In this document: in pieces, positions 18,141-26,829 of the stretch | How positions within the stretch are numbered: the first letter of the stretch is position 1 | Layout of the letters: every line of letters starts with the position of its first letter | Assembly (NCBI RefSeq): GCF_014656195.1 | Contig: NZ_BNBY01000026.1 | Location: 42,123-106,122, forward strand | Direction of reading: 5' to 3' | Source: Kitasatospora xanthocidica | Lineage (GTDB): Bacteria; Actinomycetota; Actinomycetes; Streptomycetales; Streptomycetaceae | DNA length: 64,000 nucleotides | The notes under the pieces: generated by a model | The model's input: the letters and a program-made list of their open reading frames with translations, nothing else | The model's database searches: none | What the model was told of the DNA's origin: nothing | Made by a program: the position numbers and the translations under genes

Positions 18141-18231
18141 TCGCAAAGTAACGCCTGCAACGGCTCGCAAACTACAAGTCGCAACCCCAGGTCGCAGAAC
18201 GCGCACTCGCAAACTACCCGTTGAAGTCACA
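18141..18231 (-). repeat. Tn7-like right end with two to three TnsB-type sites
   Basis: TCGCAAACTA (complement of TAGTTTGCGA) occurs at 18207-18216 and 18165-18174, with a variant TCGCAAAGTA at 18141-18150; spacing is 42 and 24 bases. The outer tip AGTCACA at 18225-18231 mirrors the left tip TGTGACT. More sites at one end than the other is typical of Tn7-like elements. Confidence 0.8.
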
Positions 18232-18236
18232 CCGGT
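18232..18236. repeat. Target site duplication, right copy (CCGGT)
   Basis: CCGGT immediately outside the right transposon end, matching 8970-8974. Confidence 0.85.
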
Positions 18237-18476
18237 CACCGGCCACCGGCCCGCCGGTCATGGGCGCCCGCGACCTGCTCACCGCCCGGGTAGCCGTCGA
18301 CCGGCTTGTCGGAGCGATCTGTCGGTTATCTGGCGATACCGCCGCTGAGCTGGGAATTCTCGCTGGCAGCCGAGGTCGCGGATCCCCTAGAGTCGGCGCG
18401 CCCGTCCCGGTCGGGGTGGTGGCGTACCGGCGTGCGTGGTCGAGCACGCGTGGCGATTCCAGGAGTTGACGGTCTG

Positions 18477-19337
18477 ATGGTGTGTGTGGCGTGCGGGGCA
18501 CGCCCGGTGGGGACGGACAGCGGCCGCTGCTTCGGCTGCGCGGAAGCGGCTCCCGGATGGGCGGCGGCGCTGCGCCCGGCGAACGGCCTTGCCGCGGCGG
18601 TCTACGTCCTGCTGGGGTTGAACGCCGTCCTGGCGGCCGTGGTGGTCGCGGTCGACGTCTGGTCGGACGTGCTCCTGGGCCGGGTGCTGGACGGGTCGGA
18701 CGACGTCGGCCTCGACGACTTCGACGCCGTGAAAGCCGTGGCGGACACGGTGAACGGGATATTCCTCCCGCTGGCGCTCGCCACCGCCGTGGTGTTCATC
18801 GTCTGGTTCTACCGGATCCGCGAGAACGCCGACCTGCTGACGCCGAACGGGCACCGCCACGGACGCGGCTGGACCATCGGGGCCTGGTTCACCCCCGTCG
18901 TCCTGCTCTGGTTCCCCTGGCAGCTGATGGTGGACTGCTGGCGGGCGAGCGCGCCGCTGGACGCCGAGGGACGGCGACGCACGCCGTCGGAGAAGGTGCT
19001 CGCCCTGTGGTGGTCCACCTGGATCGGCTCGATCGTCGTCGGCCGGATCGCGAGCACCATGGTGCGCCACGTCGACCTGACGGTCATCGACAACCTGGAG
19101 AGCCTGCGCGACACCATCCGGGTCGAGGCCGCCGGATCGGCGCTGCGCCTGGTGGCGGCGGTGGCGGCGATCCAGGTGGTCAACCGGCTGACCGCCATGC
19201 AGCAGGCACGCCGGGCCGACATCAACCCGCTCGCCGCCAGAGCCGCCCAGGAAGCCCGGGCCCGGGCCCAGGCGTCCCCTCCGGCCGCCACGCCGGCGCC
19301 CGCCGACGCTACGCCGGGGGCCCAGTCTCCCGCCTGA
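18477..19337 (+). CDS. DUF4328 membrane protein with N-terminal zinc-ribbon
   Basis: A 286-aa protein from ATG 18477 (AGGAG at a rather long 12-base spacing). CVACG and CFGCA at residues 3-25 form a short zinc-ribbon-like start. About four to five membrane helices follow, with the DUF4328 core (VWFYRIRENADLL, GWTIGAWFTPVVLLWFPWQL), and then an Ala/Pro-rich tail. Function unknown. It lies just right of the transposon, which inserted about 245 bp upstream. Confidence 0.78.
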   Translation: MVCVACGARPVGTDSGRCFGCAEAAPGWAAALRPANGLAAAVYVLLGLNAVLAAVVVAVDVWSDVLLGRVLDGSDDVGLDDFDAVKAVADTVNGIFLPLALATAVVFIVWFYRIRENADLLTPNGHRHGRGWTIGAWFTPVVLLWFPWQLMVDCWRASAPLDAEGRRRTPSEKVLALWWSTWIGSIVVGRIASTMVRHVDLTVIDNLESLRDTIRVEAAGSALRLVAAVAAIQVVNRLTAMQQARRADINPLAARAAQEARARAQASPPAATPAPADATPGAQSPA

Positions 19338-19345
19338 CGATGGGC

Positions 19346-19377
19346 GCCCGGCCGAGGAACGAATTCCTCGGCCGGGC
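19346..19377 (+). terminator. Perfect-stem terminator after the DUF4328 gene
   Basis: CCCGGCCGAGGAA and its exact complement surround a CGAA tetraloop (19347-19359 with 19364-19376, plus one more G-C pair). It lies between two convergent genes and could serve both. Confidence 0.75.
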
Positions 19378-19413
19378 CCGGAGGAAACCCCGGACGGTCC
19401 CCGCGGGCTGTTG

Positions 19414-19845
19414 TCAGGCGTGGGCGTGGGGGACGGGTTCGCCGGTGAGGGCGTCGGTCAGGGCCCGGGTACCGAGCGGCCGGCGCAGGACGGCCTTGAG
19501 CCCGGCGACGCCGCCGTCCTCGCACCCGATGTCCGGGCCCGAGGCGTCGCGGCGTTCGAGGAGCAGTGCGACCTGCTCGTCGCTCTCGCGAACGACCAGG
19601 TCGGGCTTGTAGTCGCAGCCGCTCCAGGAGACCTCCATCGTGATCGTGCGGTCGTCCGCCGCCACGGCGGTGTTCCGCGTGGACGGGTCGGCGAGCGCGA
19701 TGCGGCGCAGGACCGAAGCGTCCCGCCGCTTGTACGGGAGCGGATAGTCGGATTCACCGCCCCACACCGCGTAGCACGTCGCCACCCCGACCCCGATCAA
19801 GCCCACCACGCCCATCCAGCGCTTGTCCCGCGCCGTCAGTTCCAC
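19414..19845 (-). CDS. Membrane-anchored hypothetical protein
   Basis: A 143-aa protein with GTG start 19845 behind a GGGGAGG-rich leader. One N-terminal membrane segment (residues about 10-30) precedes an exposed domain with two Cys (SGCDYKP and DIGCEDGG) that may pair. I do not recognise the family. It is convergent with the DUF4328 gene. Confidence 0.6.
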   Translation of the reverse strand: MELTARDKRWMGVVGLIGVGVATCYAVWGGESDYPLPYKRRDASVLRRIALADPSTRNTAVAADDRTITMEVSWSGCDYKPDLVVRESDEQVALLLERRDASGPDIGCEDGGVAGLKAVLRRPLGTRALTDALTGEPVPHAHA

Positions 19846-20147
19846 GTCCCCGGCCTCCCCTTGTCGCGGATCAGGGTAGGGCCTGCCCGGCCAGGAGGTC
19901 GGTGGCGCGGGGGGTCAGCTGGTACCGCTCAGGGCGGAGCCTGCCCGGATGGGCCACCGACCGTCGGCCTGCCTCTGCCGCCCGTGTCGGAAGTGTCGGG
20001 TCAACGTCGGGTCAACGTCGTGGTCGGCCGGTGCGTCCTGCCGTGACGATGGACACCGGGCGGGCCGGAGCGTCCGAGCGCCGCTCCGGGGCCCGCTCAC
20101 GGCACCCCCGGTCCTCACGATCATCCGTCTGACACCAGGAGACCCCC

Positions 20148-20513
20148 GTGATCAGGAAGCACACCGCCGTCCGCCTCGCCGCTGTCATCGCCGTCACCAC
20201 CGCCGGCCTGGGCCTCAGCACCGGGATGGCGGTGGCCGACACCACCTACCCGGCCAACGTCCCCGGCTGTGCCGGCGGCATGGTGGTCTCGTTCTACAGC
20301 GGGCACGACCACGTGCGGGGCTACGCGACCTCCACCATGGGTGACTCCTGCAGCGTGGTCCTCCAGCAGTCGAACGGCAACAGCTCGAGCAACTGGACCA
20401 ACATCCTCCACGACACGGCCTGGACCGACACCCTGCTGGACGCCGGGATCACCTCGCACGTCGTCGTGTGCAACGGGGACACCGGCCGCTGCGCCACCAG
20501 CGCCTCGTACTGA
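20148..20513 (+). CDS. Small secreted protein, unknown family
   Basis: A 121-aa protein with a clear signal peptide (residues 1-30, cleavage near GMAVA-DT). The mature part of about 90 residues has four Cys (GCAGG, DSCSV, VVCNG, GRCAT), consistent with two disulfides. GTG 20148 follows AGGAGACCCCC. Single gene ended by a strong terminator. Function not recognisable. Confidence 0.7.
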   Translation: MIRKHTAVRLAAVIAVTTAGLGLSTGMAVADTTYPANVPGCAGGMVVSFYSGHDHVRGYATSTMGDSCSVVLQQSNGNSSSNWTNILHDTAWTDTLLDAGITSHVVVCNGDTGRCATSASY

Positions 20514-20527
20514 CGGACGCCGCCGGT

Positions 20528-20563
20528 CCGCCGTGGTCCCGCCCCAGGGCTGGACCACGGCGG
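20528..20563. terminator. Bidirectional terminator between convergent genes
   Basis: CCGCCGTGGTCC at 20528-20539 and its complement GGACCACGGCGG at 20552-20563 form a 12-bp stem with a 12-base loop. It sits between a rightward gene ending at 20513 and a leftward gene ending at 20589. Confidence 0.75.
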
Positions 20564-20588
20564 GACGACCGGTGCCGCCCGGCGCCCG

Positions 20589-21431
20589 CTACCCGAGGGT
20601 GAGCATCGCCTCGGCGACCTCGCCGACCGCCGTGGCGGGGATCGCGGTGGCGCCCTCCTCGAGGACGAGCAGCCGGGCCCCGGGGATCTCGCGGGCCATG
20701 GCCTCGCCGTTGCCGACGGGGAAGAAGCGGTCGCGGCGGCCGTGGACGACGAGGGCGGGGACGCCGATCCCGGGCAGGCGCTCGCGCCAGCGGGGCGCGC
20801 AGTCGAGCCGGGAGAACACCAGGCCCAGCTGGTTGGCCAGCTGGACCGGGGGCGCGGTGCCGGGGGTGCGGTCCCAGACGCGCCCGGCGACGGCGCGCGC
20901 GGCGGCGGGGTCGTCGCCGAGGATCTCCGCGCCGGCTGCGGCGAACTCCGCGACCGCCGCGCGGTCGGCCCAGTCGGGCAGCGGACGCGCGAACAGCCGG
21001 CCCATCGTCGCCGGGTCGTGGTCGGGGAGGTCGTCGTCGGGCGGGCCGGGGGCGATCGCGCGGGTGCCGACCAGGGTGAGCGCGGAGAACGCGCCCGGAT
21101 GGTCGAGCGCGGCCACCTGGGCGACCATCCCGCCGACGCCGATCCCCGCGAGGTGCGCGGGCCCGCGGCCGAGCGCGCCGGCCAGGGCCGCCGCGTCGGC
21201 GGCGAGGCCGCGCAGGGTGTAGGCGGGCGCCTGCGGATCCGCCGTCGTCGACTCCCCGCTGTCGCGCAGGTCGTAGCGCACCACGCGGCGCCCGCCGGCG
21301 GCGAGGCGTTCGCAGAGCGCGTCGGGCCAGGAGAGCATCGTCGTCCCGCCCGCGAGCAGGACCAGCGGCGCGTCGTCGTCGCCGAACGACTCGATGCCCA
21401 GGGCGGTCCCGTCGACGTCGACCGTGGTCAT
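20589..21431 (-). CDS. Alpha/beta hydrolase
   Basis: A 280-aa protein with the alpha/beta hydrolase fold: oxyanion region VLLAGGTTMLSWP, DLRDSGEST, a nucleophile-elbow position GIGVGGMVAQ and a late VVHGRRDRFFPV strand. At the elbow the usual Ser of GxSxG appears as Gly (G-I-G-V-G), so the classical nucleophile seems absent; activity may be altered. It starts 5 bases after the DHFR-like gene stop and is its operon partner. Substrate unknown. Confidence 0.75.
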   Translation of the reverse strand: MTTVDVDGTALGIESFGDDDAPLVLLAGGTTMLSWPDALCERLAAGGRRVVRYDLRDSGESTTADPQAPAYTLRGLAADAAALAGALGRGPAHLAGIGVGGMVAQVAALDHPGAFSALTLVGTRAIAPGPPDDDLPDHDPATMGRLFARPLPDWADRAAVAEFAAAGAEILGDDPAAARAVAGRVWDRTPGTAPPVQLANQLGLVFSRLDCAPRWRERLPGIGVPALVVHGRRDRFFPVGNGEAMAREIPGARLLVLEEGATAIPATAVGEVAEAMLTLG

Positions 21432-21436
21432 CGGGA

Positions 21437-22078
21437 TCACCGGCCGTCGTCGGGCCCGAGACCGCGGTCGGGCGCGCTCATGTCGCCCGTCCTCGGTGTG
21501 CCGTCGGCGAGGGCGTAGCGCAGGTACACGGTGCCCTGCGAACCGGCTGCCGGCGGTTCGAGGAGCGTGAGGTTCGTGGGCACCGCGCCGCCCTCGAACA
21601 CCTTCTTCCCGACGCCGAGCACGATCGGGTGCACCCAGAGGTCGAGGCGGTCGAAGAGCTTCTCCCGCAAGAGGCTCTGCACCAGGTCCAGGCTCCCGAC
21701 GACCTTCACGTTCTCGTGCCGGTCGCGGATCCCGCGCACCGCCTCGGCCAGGTCCGGGCCGAGCTGGGTGGACCCGGCCCACGGGAGCTCGGGCGTGCCG
21801 CGGGAGGCCACGTATTTCGGGACGCGGTTGAAGAGCTCGGCGATCTCGCCCTCCTTCTGGTGCGGCCAGTAGGAGGCGAAGATGTCGTACGTCCGCCGGC
21901 CGAGCAGGAGGGCGTCCGTGCCCTCGTACGCGGCGAGGATCTGCGCCCCGGTGGTCTCGTTCAGCAGGGGCGCCTGCCAGCCGCCGTACGGGAACCCCAC
22001 CGGGTCCTCGTCGGGCCCGCCGGGTGCCTGCCCGACGAGGTCGAGGGTCGCGAACATCTCGATCTGGATGAGTCCCAT
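21437..22078 (-). CDS. Dihydrofolate reductase family protein (RibD C-terminal type)
   Basis: A 213-aa protein, MGLIQIEMFATLDL to the C-terminus, with the RibD_C features LLLGRRTYDIFASYWP, VVGSLDLVQSLL and DLWVHPIVLGVGKKVF. These reductase-like enzymes use NADPH on unknown substrates and are abundant in actinomycetes. First gene of a pair with the alpha/beta hydrolase. It resembles the DHFR part of the 7354-8880 fusion and the partial gene at the right window edge only at family level. Confidence 0.82.
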   Translation of the reverse strand: MGLIQIEMFATLDLVGQAPGGPDEDPVGFPYGGWQAPLLNETTGAQILAAYEGTDALLLGRRTYDIFASYWPHQKEGEIAELFNRVPKYVASRGTPELPWAGSTQLGPDLAEAVRGIRDRHENVKVVGSLDLVQSLLREKLFDRLDLWVHPIVLGVGKKVFEGGAVPTNLTLLEPPAAGSQGTVYLRYALADGTPRTGDMSAPDRGLGPDDGR

Positions 22079-22228
22079 GTCTGTACTCCCGATGAATCGG
22101 TCGTCCCGGCGTTCCGGGCACGCCGGTCGTTCTGGTCGTTCCGGTCGAGATGTAGACCTCCCGGCGCCGGAAAACTCATCGCCACGCCGACACCCGGTTT
22201 TCCGCGACCGGGGGCCGCCCGCCTCGGC

Positions 22229-22552
22229 TCAGGTGAGGGCGATGACCAGCAGGACGGCCGCGAGCAGGAGGACGACCGTCAGCGCCGGGGCACCGGGGCG
22301 CCCGCCGGGTTCGGAGGTGACGGCGATCCACGAGACGAGGGGGACCGCCAGCGAGAGGGCGATCGCCAGCCACGTCACGGTACCCATGGGAACCCCGGCG
22401 ACCTCGGCCCCGAAGACGGTCGTGAACATCACCGCCAGCCAGGCCGTCGCCGTCAGTACGGCCCAGGCCGCGCGGGCGGTCCACCGCTCGGCCGGGTCGG
22501 CCGAGCGGAAGTTGGTGCGGGTCGTCGTCCAGATCCGGGTCATGTTCGCCAC
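22229..22552 (-). CDS. Small three-helix membrane protein
   Basis: A 107-aa protein. GTG 22552 has AGGA 8 bases upstream; ATG 22543 is an alternative. After a basic N-terminus there are three hydrophobic segments (residues about 28-50, 58-76 and 87-105). Family not recognised. It diverges from the DedA gene. Confidence 0.6.
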   Translation of the reverse strand: MANMTRIWTTTRTNFRSADPAERWTARAAWAVLTATAWLAVMFTTVFGAEVAGVPMGTVTWLAIALSLAVPLVSWIAVTSEPGGRPGAPALTVVLLLAAVLLVIALT

Positions 22553-22695
22553 CGGAGCATCCTGTCGGACGACACCGCCGGGTACCAGGCCGCGGAGACG
22601 GGTGCGACGGTCGGGTCCCCGCCCGACAGGGCCGGCACGGGAAGAAGCACTACATTGGGGCGAAAAGGGGCACGATCGCCGACGGGGTGTGGCCG

Positions 22696-23337
22696 ATGCA
22701 CTCGATCACCGACTGGCTGCGCGGCCTGTCCGGCCCGGTCGTGTACGCGGTCATCGGCGGCATGGTCTTCACCGAGGACGCCCTGTTCTTCAGCTTCTTC
22801 ATCCCCGGCGAGACCGCCGCCGTCCTCGGCGGCTTCCTCGCCCACCAGGGCAGGGTCTCCCTCGGCTGGATGGTCCTGGTCGTGGTCTGCGCGGCCGTCC
22901 TCGGCGACTCCGCCGGCTACGAGATCGGCCGGCACCTCGGCCCGGCGATCCTGCGCACCCGCCCGCTGCGGCGCCACGCCAAGCAGGTCGACACGGCGCA
23001 GGACCTGATCCGCCGGCGCGGGCCGGCCGCCGTCTTCGTCGGCCGCTTCATCGCCTTCTTCCGCCCGCTGGTGCCCTCGCTGGCCGGGATGTCCCGGATG
23101 CCGTACCGCCGGTTCCTGTTCTACAACGCCCTCGGCGGGCTCGCCTGGGGCGTCGGCTTCACCCTGCTCGGCTACTTCGCCGGGGCCGCCTACACCAGGG
23201 TGGAGGGCACGGTCGGCCGGGTCGCCGCCATCGCGATCGCCGTGCTCGTCGCCGTCGCCCTGCTGGTCTGGTACCTGCGGCGGCACCGCTCGCGGCGCCG
23301 TGAGCCGTCGGACGACGGCGACGGCCGCAACCCCTGA
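22696..23337 (+). CDS. DedA-family membrane protein (SNARE-associated/VTT domain)
   Basis: A 213-aa protein with the DedA signature: FTEDALFFSFFIPGE near residue 24 (re-entrant region), VLGDSAGYEIGRHLG, the Arg-containing motif FVGRFIAFFRPLVPSLAGMSRMPYRR split over residues 113-138, NALGGLAWG, and a C-terminal helix followed by a basic tail. DedA proteins act in lipid-carrier flipping and envelope homeostasis. ATG 22696 is preferred to GTG 22687. Single gene. Confidence 0.88.
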   Translation: MHSITDWLRGLSGPVVYAVIGGMVFTEDALFFSFFIPGETAAVLGGFLAHQGRVSLGWMVLVVVCAAVLGDSAGYEIGRHLGPAILRTRPLRRHAKQVDTAQDLIRRRGPAAVFVGRFIAFFRPLVPSLAGMSRMPYRRFLFYNALGGLAWGVGFTLLGYFAGAAYTRVEGTVGRVAAIAIAVLVAVALLVWYLRRHRSRRREPSDDGDGRNP

Positions 23338-23438
23338 ACAGCCGCTCCTCGAACGAACGGCCTGCTCCTCGACGCGGGGGAGGCGGCCGGAGAAAACCGG
23401 GTGCGGGGCCGCTGCCCCGGCGGGCAGAATCGCCGGCG

Positions 23439-26400
23439 ATGCTTCAGTTCACTGCCGACCGGCTGCTGGCCGATGTCGAGTCCCTGCCCCATGCCCTGCG
23501 CCTGCGCGAGGTCGCCCGCACCGCCCACCGCCTCGCGGAAAAGGGCCGACTCTCCCCCCTGATCGACGACTTGGCCGCCGGCGGCCCGTACGAGCAGCGG
23601 ACCGCCGCGCTCGCGGCCCTGACCGGGAAGCAACTCCCTTATCTGTCACGAAGGTTGACCGACCCCGATCCGGTGGTGCGCCGCTACGCCCACCGGGCGG
23701 TGCGTGAACTCCCGGTACCGGACGAGGTGGTGGAGCGGGCCGTCCGCACCGCCCCGACCGCCGTCCGGGACGAGCTGATCCGCGCCGTCCTGAAGGCCGG
23801 CCGGACGGCGGTGGCCGAGCGCCTGGTGCCCGTCGCCCGGCAGCGGTGGGGGTGCGCCGAGGCGGGGCTGCTGCTGCCGGTCTGCTCACCCGCGTTCGTG
23901 GCACGTGAACTGCCCGGCCTGGCCCATGCCGTCACCTTCACCCGCTCGCTCGGGGAACGTCACCCGGCAGCGGTGCTGGACGAGGCGGAGCGCCGGCTCG
24001 GCGAACTGCCCCGCGTGGAGCGGGCGGGGTTCTGGCGGCGGAACGCCGTCGGGCTGGGCGCCGCCGCCGGCCGGCTGCCCGGGAGGGCGCTGGATCTGCT
24101 GGAGCGCCACCCCGCCACCCAGTACCGGCCGACCTTCCCCGCGCCGCTGCGCGACCGGCTCGCGGCCCTGGCCGCCCACGACCCGGAGCGGACCGCCCGG
24201 CTGCTGGTGGCTGCCGGCCGGGACCGGCACGATCCGGCGCCGCGGCCCGCGCTCGCCCGCCGGCTGGCGGCGGCCCCGCTGCCGCTCCTCACCGAACTGG
24301 CCCACCGCAGCCCCGCCGACCACGCGGCGCTGTCGCGCGGACTGCCGCCGGCCGCCCGGGTGGCGCTGCACGACGCCGTGGTGGCCGTGTCGAAGACCTA
24401 CCCCCGCGGGTACTCCGGCGAGGTGCTGGCCACCCTGCCCGCGCCGGAGCGGATCGCCCGGGCCCGGGCCCGGCTGGCCGAGGACCCGGAGGCGCTGAAC
24501 CTGCTCGTCCAGCTCCCGGCCGCCGAGGCGCTGCCCCGGCTGCTGGCGGCGACCAGGACGGCGGAGTCCTGGGACCGGGGCTACGCCTGGGGCCAGGTGG
24601 TGGAGCGGGCCGGACTGTCCGGCGAGCCGAGCGCGGTCACCGAAGCCCTGGTCCTGCTCCAAGGCCTGCGGAACGAACAGGACATGGTGCGGGCCGAGGC
24701 CCTGGCGGCGGTCGCCGCCGTACCGCCGAAGCTCTTCGAGGCCGACGCGGCCGGACCCCTGGCGCGCCTCGCCGAGGACGCGCTGACCGCGCGCGACTGC
24801 TCGCCGTACACCCGGACCCAACTCGCCCTGCTGGCCTGCTCCGTACTGGCCGAGCACGCCGGCGGCACCGCCCGGGACCTGGTCGACTGGGCCGTCCGCA
24901 CGATCGAGAAACTCGCCCGGGCCGCGCCGACCGCCCTGACCGCCCCGCCCGCTCCGGTCTTCCCGCGGGAGCGGCAGGCGGCGGTGGCGGCCGAGCTGCG
25001 GCCGGCACTGGAACGGTCGGCCGCACTGCTGCTCGCGTTCGTCGACGGACTGCACCCCGCCGCACGTCGACTCCCGCTGATCACAAGCCTGTTGGAGCGG
25101 GTGCCGGCCGACGGCCAGGAGTACGGACGGGCGGTGACCCACCTGCTCGCCGACCCCGCCACCCGCGGGCAGCGGGTCGCCCGCCTGATCGAGGCCGAGC
25201 CCGCCGCCGTCCCGCTCCCGGCCGTGCGGGCGGTCCTGACCCGGGACCGCACCGACCTGCTCACCCCGCTGCTCACCGCACTGCTTGCTCCGGGGATCAG
25301 CACACCGGGCGGCGGCCCCGCCCCGGCGCCGCTCGACCTCACCGCCGCCGACCGCTGGACGGACCGCCAGGTGCGGGCCGCCGCCGCGGCGCTGGCCCGC
25401 ACGGCGGACGACACCACGGCGACGCCCGCGCAGCGGACCACCGCCCTCCGGGCCGCCGCGCACCTGCCCGGCCACGGCCGGGACCTGCTGCTGCGCTACG
25501 CCGGCCACACCGACACGGTGCTCTCCGAGGCCGCCCTCGCCGCCCTGCCGTGGACGGCCCGGCCCGCCGAGGCGCTGCCCGTACTGCTCGGCCACGCCGC
25601 CGACGAGCGCGCCCGGGTCGCGGTGTACGCGGCCGCCCGCGCCGCCCGGTTCACCCCGGCCGACGAGCTCGGCCCGGCCCTGGCCCGGATCGTGACCGAC
25701 CCCACGACCAAGGTGACCAGCCGCAAGCAGGCCGTCCGGATCGCCGCCGCCCACCTGCCGCTGCCCGAGGCGACCGCGCTGCTGGAGACGGCCTACCGGG
25801 CCCCCGAGCAGCACCAGGACGTACGGCGGGTGGTGGTGGAGCAGGCGAGTGCCCGGCCCGCCGACCTCCCGCTCTGGGACGTGCTGACGGAGGTCGCCGA
25901 GGGCACCTCCGAGCTGCGGACGGTGCTCGCCGGGGAGCTCCGCCCGGACGGACTGCCGGTGGACGACCGCCGCCGCTACGCGGAACTGGTCGGCCGGCTG
26001 GCCCTCGCCGAGGACACCCTGGTCGCGGCCATGGGCGCGGGCAAGCTCGCGGTGTGGGGACGGTACGCCCCGCAGGCGGTGGCCGCGCTGGTCCCCGTGG
26101 TCACGGACCTGGCCGAGCGGGAGCGGTGGCGCCCGGCCGCCCGGGCGGTGAGCGCGATCGCCTGGTCGGACGCGCCGCACCCGTTCGGCGGCCTCGCCCC
26201 GGGGAGCCTGCTGGAACAGACCCTGAGCCGCCTGATCGAGGCCGTCCGCACCGGCGGGCCGGCGGACGACGAGGGCCGGGACGAGGGCCGGGACGAGGCG
26301 GCCCGGCAGCGGATCGCGGAGTTCAGCGGCACGCACTTCTACCTCACGGAAGTGACGGCCGAGAGCCGGGCGAGGGACCGCGCCCTGGCCGCCCTGCTGA

Positions 26401-26780
26401 TGACCGAGCCGTCCCTGGTCCCGCAGGCCGTCCCCCGGTTGTGCCACGCCGTCGACCTGCACTCCGCGACCCTCGGCGAGGACCTCGTCCAGCTGGCGGC
26501 CGTGCTGACGGACCGCCCGATCCTCGCCGGCAAGGCCGCCGAGGCGCTGCGCCCGGACGACGACCGCACGCCGCCGGGGGAGCACACACTGGCGGCCGTC
26601 CGCCGGTTGACGGAGGACGGCGGCCTGGCCGCCGGGCTGTTCGCGGCCAGGCTGGTGGCCCTGTACGGCCCCGGCCGGCAGTGGTCGGCACCGTGGCGGG
26701 CGGCCCTGCTCGCCCTGCGCCGGCATCCGCGGCCCGATGTCCGCGACCGCGCCCTGAGCATCTGGACCGCGCGGGAGTGA
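23439..26780 (+). CDS. Giant HEAT/armadillo-like repeat protein (paralog A)
   Basis: A 1113-aa, almost entirely alpha-helical, Ala/Leu/Arg-rich protein with no signal peptide or membrane segment. Recurrent helical pairs such as LTDPDPVVRRYAHRAVRELP, LLQGLRNEQDMVRAEALAAV and TKVTSRKQAVRIAAAHLP mark HEAT-like repeats. The same landmarks in the same order occur in the 1158-aa protein at 54593-58069, so the two are paralogs. Such solenoids are scaffolds for protein binding; no catalytic domain is visible. ATG 23439 has no strong ribosome site. It stands alone, with the kinase gene downstream beyond a gene remnant. Confidence 0.75.
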   Translation: MLQFTADRLLADVESLPHALRLREVARTAHRLAEKGRLSPLIDDLAAGGPYEQRTAALAALTGKQLPYLSRRLTDPDPVVRRYAHRAVRELPVPDEVVERAVRTAPTAVRDELIRAVLKAGRTAVAERLVPVARQRWGCAEAGLLLPVCSPAFVARELPGLAHAVTFTRSLGERHPAAVLDEAERRLGELPRVERAGFWRRNAVGLGAAAGRLPGRALDLLERHPATQYRPTFPAPLRDRLAALAAHDPERTARLLVAAGRDRHDPAPRPALARRLAAAPLPLLTELAHRSPADHAALSRGLPPAARVALHDAVVAVSKTYPRGYSGEVLATLPAPERIARARARLAEDPEALNLLVQLPAAEALPRLLAATRTAESWDRGYAWGQVVERAGLSGEPSAVTEALVLLQGLRNEQDMVRAEALAAVAAVPPKLFEADAAGPLARLAEDALTARDCSPYTRTQLALLACSVLAEHAGGTARDLVDWAVRTIEKLARAAPTALTAPPAPVFPRERQAAVAAELRPALERSAALLLAFVDGLHPAARRLPLITSLLERVPADGQEYGRAVTHLLADPATRGQRVARLIEAEPAAVPLPAVRAVLTRDRTDLLTPLLTALLAPGISTPGGGPAPAPLDLTAADRWTDRQVRAAAAALARTADDTTATPAQRTTALRAAAHLPGHGRDLLLRYAGHTDTVLSEAALAALPWTARPAEALPVLLGHAADERARVAVYAAARAARFTPADELGPALARIVTDPTTKVTSRKQAVRIAAAHLPLPEATALLETAYRAPEQHQDVRRVVVEQASARPADLPLWDVLTEVAEGTSELRTVLAGELRPDGLPVDDRRRYAELVGRLALAEDTLVAAMGAGKLAVWGRYAPQAVAALVPVVTDLAERERWRPAARAVSAIAWSDAPHPFGGLAPGSLLEQTLSRLIEAVRTGGPADDEGRDEGRDEAARQRIAEFSGTHFYLTEVTAESRARDRALAALLMTEPSLVPQAVPRLCHAVDLHSATLGEDLVQLAAVLTDRPILAGKAAEALRPDDDRTPPGEHTLAAVRRLTEDGGLAAGLFAARLVALYGPGRQWSAPWRAALLALRRHPRPDVRDRALSIWTARE

Positions 26781-26829
26781 CGTTCCGCCAGGCCCGCCAC
26801 CTCCGCTGCGTCGTCTCCGTTCGCAGGCT

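Larger units (their letters stand above)
8975..18231 (+). mobile_element. Tn7-like transposon (9257 bp) with ABC exporter/two-component cargo
   Basis: The ends read inward as TGTGACT then TAGTTTGCGAG (left 8975-9000; right, complementary strand, 18231-18206), and the flanking 5 bases are identical, CCGGT at 8970-8974 and at 18232-18236. That is the 5-bp target duplication expected of Tn7-type transposition. Inside are tnsA-, tnsB-, tnsC- and tniQ-related genes in the usual order, then four cargo genes. Damage inside (tnsC/tniQ deletion, likely frameshifts in tnsA and at the tnsB start) suggests it can no longer move unaided. No TnsE, TnsD-like full protein or CRISPR effector is present. Confidence 0.88.

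Noticed and set aside
18221..18469. Short plus-strand frame just right of the transposon (82 codons)
   Set aside because: It begins inside the transposon end and crosses the junction, has no ribosome site and has no recognisable content.
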